Of a stretch of DNA of 64,000 nt, positions 59,976 through 64,000 are shown in pieces. Location of the stretch: assembly GCA_006503475.1 (NCBI GenBank), contig RSEH01000032.1, positions 62,001-126,000 of the forward strand, written 5' to 3'. How positions within the stretch are numbered: position 1 is the first letter of the stretch; every line of letters starts with the position of its first letter. The DNA is from Stentor roeselii. Lineage: Eukaryota > Ciliophora > Heterotrichea > Heterotrichida > Stentoridae. A program made the position numbers and the translations under genes. The notes beneath the pieces are model-generated. The model made no database searches and was not told where the DNA came from. It saw only the letters and a list, made by a program, of their open reading frames with translations.

Positions 59976-60506
59976 AGGATCACCCTGAATGTTAAAATTA
60001 TGATCAAATAAGTGAATTAAAAGAATCATCCACTGTGATTCTATGTCTAAGAGCTAATTTATATTAACCACCTGAGGAAGTGCTTTTGATGTGATAAAGT
60101 GTTAAATTTGAACAAGGCCTTGATAGCTAAGACTTAAAATTGATTTATTTCAATCATAATATTGATGAGAAGTATTATGATGAGCAACTAGTATATGAGT
60201 CTTAGAGTATTTTCTTTTTTTTTGGGATTGAATCCAATATTTCATGTGAATTTTAGATTTCATTAAAATAGATTCGGTTGATCCAATACAAATATTTTTT
60301 AATACTTTGTATAATTTTACACAAATATTTTTTCATCGGAAGAAATACATGGTTAAATACTTAAAAGTAAGCAAGATATGTTTAATCACATTGAAGATCT
60401 TCAAAACTTAACTATAGACGACAATTGAATCTCTTTCGTAAACTTGAAAATTTGAAAGAATAATCGAAAGATCAATTTAGAAGGATTTAAGTTTTTATGC
60501 CTTTAA
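59976..60506 (+). pseudogene. Relic of a fifth CDPK gene
   Basis: Pieces in CDPK order are visible: DHP near 59978; then DNA aligning with the YDEKVDIWSLG region near 60170-60215; ILDFI...VDP near 60255-60283 (live: FLDFIQGLITVDP); IEDLQNLT near 60391 (live: VDDLQNFTG); and RKINLEGFKFLCL followed by TAA at 60504-60506 (live C-terminus: KKITLVEFKQLLL). Large deletions, stops and frame shifts separate them, and the catalytic HRD and DFG segments are missing. Its end coincides with the family's normal stop. It is closest to copy 1 at 55614. Confidence 0.75.
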
Positions 60507-61127
60507 TTAAAGATAAAAATGTGAGAATTTTTGAAAAAGTGATTATTTTATTATTAGTGAATAGAGGCTGATGCTTTTTCCTTAAGAAAGGTAATATTAT
60601 AATTATTTCATAATAAAAATATGTAAAAGAAAACCTTTTGTAATATAATTGAACCTGAATTCTTCTAAGAAAATAGATAATTCATCATTACTTAAAGACC
60701 CTTTGGATAATTTGACATAACTCAAAAAATCATCAGGGTTAGATCAAATTTCAAAATCTCACTTTTCCAATTATTCTAGTAACCATTATCATCCTATCTC
60801 ACATAAAATTCTTCCAATTTTCATTACTTTAATTTGAAAAAAATCAATTTTCATAAATAATTCATATTAAACTTTAAAATCTCTAAAAGAACTAAGCTCC
60901 GACTAATCAAGCCAAGACCGAAACTTTAGTTCGACCTTCAACAATTCCATTAACTTCATCATAAGAAAATTTCAAATGAATACTTTGAAAACATCTAAAT
61001 TCAATTATTATAGTTCAAATTAAATGCCCTTCAAAAAACCTTAGATCTAAGTAAGTGAAAATTCCATGAAAACAACTAACACCTAAAACAACTTCCATAT
61101 TGATTTTCGAATATAAAAAATAAAACC
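60507..61127. other. Intergenic DNA before CDPK copy 3
   Basis: The stretch is AT-rich and becomes C/A-rich after about 60700. The final 36 bp (61092-61127) are a conserved promoter block. No other feature seen. Confidence 0.5.
61092..61127 (+). promoter_or_regulatory. Conserved 36-bp promoter/leader block of CDPK copy 3
   Basis: The block is almost identical to 57621-57656 and sits in the same position directly before the start codon. The single T to C change removes nothing from the AT-rich core. Confidence 0.7.
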
Positions 61128-62540
61128 ATGGGCTGTGGATTCGGATCAAAGAATACAAAAAAATCGATCAAATCGTCGGAATCAAAAATATCTTTGGAGA
61201 ATTTTATTCGACTTTCATCAGAAGACCCTGATATTAAGTACAAAAGAGAGTCAAAACTGGGACAAGGGTCTTTTTCTTATGTTTTTCAAGCGGTCAACAG
61301 GACCACCAATCAAAAAGTTGCCTTGAAATTTATTAGTAAGGAATTGATTTCAGCAAGCATGAAGGATAAAGACTTCAAACTTAAAGAAGCTGCGATTCTG
61401 AGGAGCCTTGATCATCCAAATATAATCAAGTGCTTTGAAGTATATGAAGTTGCTAATTACTTAGTGATTTCAGAAGAGCTCATTCAAAACGGAACCCTTC
61501 TAGATCATATCAAAGGCATGACTTCAAAACTGCAGCCTCTTCAAATTGCATTATTAACAAGCCAAATTTTATCAGCTCTGGCTTATTGCCATGAGAGACA
61601 AATCGTGCATCGAGACATAAAACTCGAAAACATCTTCGTAACAAAAGACTTACAAGTAAAAGTCGCTGATTTCGGGTGTTCAGAACTTTTAAACCGAGAC
61701 CACACAGTAAAAGGTCTGTTTGGAACAATCATGTACATGGCTCCAGAGATATTCGCAGGGTCCTACAATGAAAAAGTAGATTTATGGAGCTTAGGAATCA
61801 TTTTGTTCATGCTCGTCGTTGGCCGTCCACCTTTTTCAATGAAAAACAAAGAACAATTAATAAAAAATATTGGAACGATTCCTTTTTTATTAAAACTTTG
61901 CCCAGAAATCCAAGCATTTTCTCCTGGATTTGAAAATTTTATGCAGGGACTTCTAGAAATCGACCAGGCCAAACGATTATCAGCCATGAATGCTTTGAGT
62001 CATCCTTGGCTGAAACAATTTTTAAAACCTGATCTTGATGTTCACTCGAAGTTTTCAATGGCATTAAAGAAAATGCAAAGAAAGACTATTATTCAAAAAA
62101 CAATGTCTATGTACATCAATTATTTTTGTGATTTATCAGAATCGTTTGAAACTTATAATTATTTTAAAGCGATTGACCAGGACGGTAATGGAATGATTGA
62201 TAGAAGAGAACTTGAAGAAGAACTGAAATTAAGTCATAATGACTTTGAATCAAAAACTTTAGCAGCTAAATTTTTCAAGGATTATGATTTAAATCAAAAT
62301 CATTTTATTGATTACAGTGAGTTTGCAACTGCTGTCGGTTGCAACCAAACTGTTCTTAATGATGAAAACATTGAAAAAATATTTAATACTGTTGATAAGT
62401 GTCGCAAGGGGTATGTCACTGCGGGAGATCTTCAAGATTTTACCGGAGTTGACTATCACTGTTTGCTTGATGAGTTAAACGGATCAGGGATAAATGAAAA
62501 TCTAATGAGATTAGATAAATTTAAACAAATTTTACAATAA
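61128..62540 (+). CDS. CDPK-like Ser/Thr kinase with EF-hands, copy 3
   Basis: The 470-residue close paralogue of copy 2 begins MGCGFGSK. All catalytic motifs are kept (LGQGSFSYV, ALKF, HRDIKLEN, DFG, MAPE), as is the same EF-hand series, including DLNQNHFIDYSE and a weak third loop. Differences concentrate after the kinase domain (about 300-345) and at the very C-terminus. A stretch of roughly 250 bp around HRD-DFG-MAPE is nearly identical to copy 2 at silent sites. Its stop is 17 bp from that of the convergent copy 4. Confidence 0.9.
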   Translation: MGCGFGSKNTKKSIKSSESKISLENFIRLSSEDPDIKYKRESKLGQGSFSYVFQAVNRTTNQKVALKFISKELISASMKDKDFKLKEAAILRSLDHPNIIKCFEVYEVANYLVISEELIQNGTLLDHIKGMTSKLQPLQIALLTSQILSALAYCHERQIVHRDIKLENIFVTKDLQVKVADFGCSELLNRDHTVKGLFGTIMYMAPEIFAGSYNEKVDLWSLGIILFMLVVGRPPFSMKNKEQLIKNIGTIPFLLKLCPEIQAFSPGFENFMQGLLEIDQAKRLSAMNALSHPWLKQFLKPDLDVHSKFSMALKKMQRKTIIQKTMSMYINYFCDLSESFETYNYFKAIDQDGNGMIDRRELEEELKLSHNDFESKTLAAKFFKDYDLNQNHFIDYSEFATAVGCNQTVLNDENIEKIFNTVDKCRKGYVTAGDLQDFTGVDYHCLLDELNGSGINENLMRLDKFKQILQ

Positions 62541-62557
62541 TTTATTGCATTATCCTA

Positions 62558-63967
62558 TTAATTTTGTATTTCCAAAAGTAACTCCTTGAAATCTTCATAA
62601 AATATCTTCGATTTCTCACCAATCCCTAAAATTTCACCAAAATCCCTAATTCCGAAAAACCTCAAAATTTGTTTTTTAGTCAAAAACCCTTTCGATTTGC
62701 AATCAATTTCCCTAAAAACTTTTCTCACAAACTTTTCACAAAACACTTCATGTTTCTCACAAGCAGCAAGAGCAAATTCAGTAAATTCAATAATTCCATT
62801 ATGATTCAAGTCAAATTCCTTAAAAAACTCTTCAACCTGTTTTCTCCCTCCAATAAAATTTTCCATAAGTTCACTTTTATCAATAGTTCCATTTCCATCT
62901 TTATCAATTTCTTTAAAAAACTGTTGCACATCATAAAAAAACCTTGAGTCCAAAACCTTCCAAATGACGAAAACCGCGAAATTTTTTTGAAGTTTATTCA
63001 TTTTGCAAGGACTCATCAAATTTGTCGTCATTTTCGAAAAATCTTTTTTTTTCTTTTTTTCTTTATTCAAGTTTTTTTCAATCCACAAATGTTTCAAAGC
63101 GTCTTTCGCTGAAAGTCGCTCTTTCGTGTCAGTCTTCAACATTCCATCCAAAAGACTGAATAAATCTTCGTCAATATCTTGAACTTCGTGCCAATTATAA
63201 AAAAGTGGCCCGATTTTCGCTTTTTTAAGCATTTCTTCAGAGTTCTTCGCATGGTAAGGCGGCTTTCCAAAGACAATCATGTAAAAAAGGACTCCACAGC
63301 TCCAGACATCAGCTTTTTGGTTGTATTCCTCATGAAAGACTTCTGGAGCCATATAAAGTAAGGTCCCGGCAGCGCCTTTAGTTGTTTTTCCCTTGTTTAA
63401 AATGACTGCGAGGCCGAAATCAGCGAGTTTTAACTGAAGGTGAGAATAACTTGAGACGAAAACGTTTTCAAGTTTTGCATCTCGATGAATAACTCCTCGA
63501 TCGTGGCAGTAGACGAGAGCTGATAGGACTTGTGACATGATATCGGCCATGGCTTTGCTTGTTAGTCTTGGAACTGTTTCTAGGTAGTCGATTAAAGTAC
63601 CGCCTGCCATGAATTCAGAGGACATTATTAGATGTTTGTTTTTTTCATAGACTCCGAAACATTTGATTATGTTTGGATGGTCCAGCTCGCTTAAGATTTT
63701 CGCTTCTGATAATTTGAATAACTTGTCTTTCATACTTGAAGATAAGGATGTTCTAGGGACTACCTTCAGAGCCCTTCTGGACTTTAAAGGACTTTCACAT
63801 AAAAAGACTGATGAAAATGCTCCAGAGCCTAATCTTCGTACGACTTGGCTAGTCTCAGTTGATTGATCAGTTCGGACTTTGATAAAACAAGAAAAGCACA
63901 TTGAAGACTCTTGCTTTGAATAAGAATTCGAAGAATTTTGTATCTTAGAAGGGAATCCACAGCCCAT
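62558..63967 (-). CDS. CDPK-like Ser/Thr kinase with EF-hands, copy 4
   Basis: The 469-residue, more diverged member begins MGCGFPSK with further Cys at 24 and 27. Kinase motifs: LGSGAFSSV (46-54), Lys68 in RALK, HRDAKLEN (161-168), DFG (183-185), MAPE (206-209), GKPPYHAKN. A Lys-rich linker (302-308) precedes EF loops DKDGNGTIDKSE (355-366), DLNHNGIIEFTE (386-397) and DCKSKGFLTKKQ (422-433, weak). Predicted active and membrane-anchored. Transcribed toward copy 3, with only 17 bp between stops. Confidence 0.9.
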   Translation of the reverse strand: MGCGFPSKIQNSSNSYSKQESSMCFSCFIKVRTDQSTETSQVVRRLGSGAFSSVFLCESPLKSRRALKVVPRTSLSSSMKDKLFKLSEAKILSELDHPNIIKCFGVYEKNKHLIMSSEFMAGGTLIDYLETVPRLTSKAMADIMSQVLSALVYCHDRGVIHRDAKLENVFVSSYSHLQLKLADFGLAVILNKGKTTKGAAGTLLYMAPEVFHEEYNQKADVWSCGVLFYMIVFGKPPYHAKNSEEMLKKAKIGPLFYNWHEVQDIDEDLFSLLDGMLKTDTKERLSAKDALKHLWIEKNLNKEKKKKKDFSKMTTNLMSPCKMNKLQKNFAVFVIWKVLDSRFFYDVQQFFKEIDKDGNGTIDKSELMENFIGGRKQVEEFFKEFDLNHNGIIEFTEFALAACEKHEVFCEKFVRKVFREIDCKSKGFLTKKQILRFFGIRDFGEILGIGEKSKIFYEDFKELLLEIQN

Positions 63968-64000
63968 TTTGAATTATTTATTGCTATTCTATTTTGATAT

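Noticed and set aside
1-64000. CRISPR arrays, rRNA genes, bacterial-type operons
   Set aside because: No regularly spaced repeats of that kind and no rRNA-like sequence; gene structure is eukaryotic.

Overview
The window looks like macronuclear DNA of a heterotrich ciliate of the Stentor type. The reasons are: strongly AT-rich sequence; very tight gene packing (10 to 40 bp between some genes); at least one 15-nt intron that is required to keep a gene open (1274-1288) and a second probable one (29638-29652); all of TAA, TAG and TGA used as stops; and calcium-dependent kinases with EF-hands. This is inference from gene structure, not from a species marker.

Layout. 0.8-5.2 kb: a single-pass membrane protein with a Cys-rich ectodomain and a cytosolic RING-H2 finger, a decayed RING copy behind it, and a WD40 gene. 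6.2-9.9 kb: a 1239-residue polytopic membrane protein. 10.2-26.2 kb: a birth-and-death cluster of B-box/coiled-coil/12-blade WD40 genes (one intact, one with a single A-run frame slip, one freshly broken, one ancient relic), interrupted by a tandem GNAT acetyltransferase duplication and by an unidentified decayed gene at 19.4-20.6 kb. 26.6-54.0 kb: a dense housekeeping and regulatory stretch. It holds a Ser/Gly-repeat membrane protein, coiled-coil proteins, two F-box proteins, an LZTR1-like Kelch-BTB-BTB protein, two copies of a two-gene membrane-protein module, a RING/Cys-rich protein, a degenerate seryl-tRNA-synthetase-like protein, a secreted beta-sandwich protein, a FAM136A-like twin-CX3C protein, a METTL6-type tRNA methyltransferase and two C2H2 zinc-finger paralogues. 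55.6-64.0 kb: four intact CDPK-like kinases, three of them with N-terminal MGCGF, and the relic of a fifth.

Common themes. Local duplication followed by decay affects at least five families here (RING, WD40, GNAT, C2H2, CDPK). Several gene families share short conserved promoter blocks, and a TATAAATG-like string abuts many start codons. Intergenic DNA shows abrupt strand-composition switches: C/A-rich before many genes, G/T-rich after them.

I found no CRISPR array, rRNA, convincing tRNA or intact mobile element. The most open question is the decayed protein-coding island at 19.4-20.6 kb, whose family I do not recognise.
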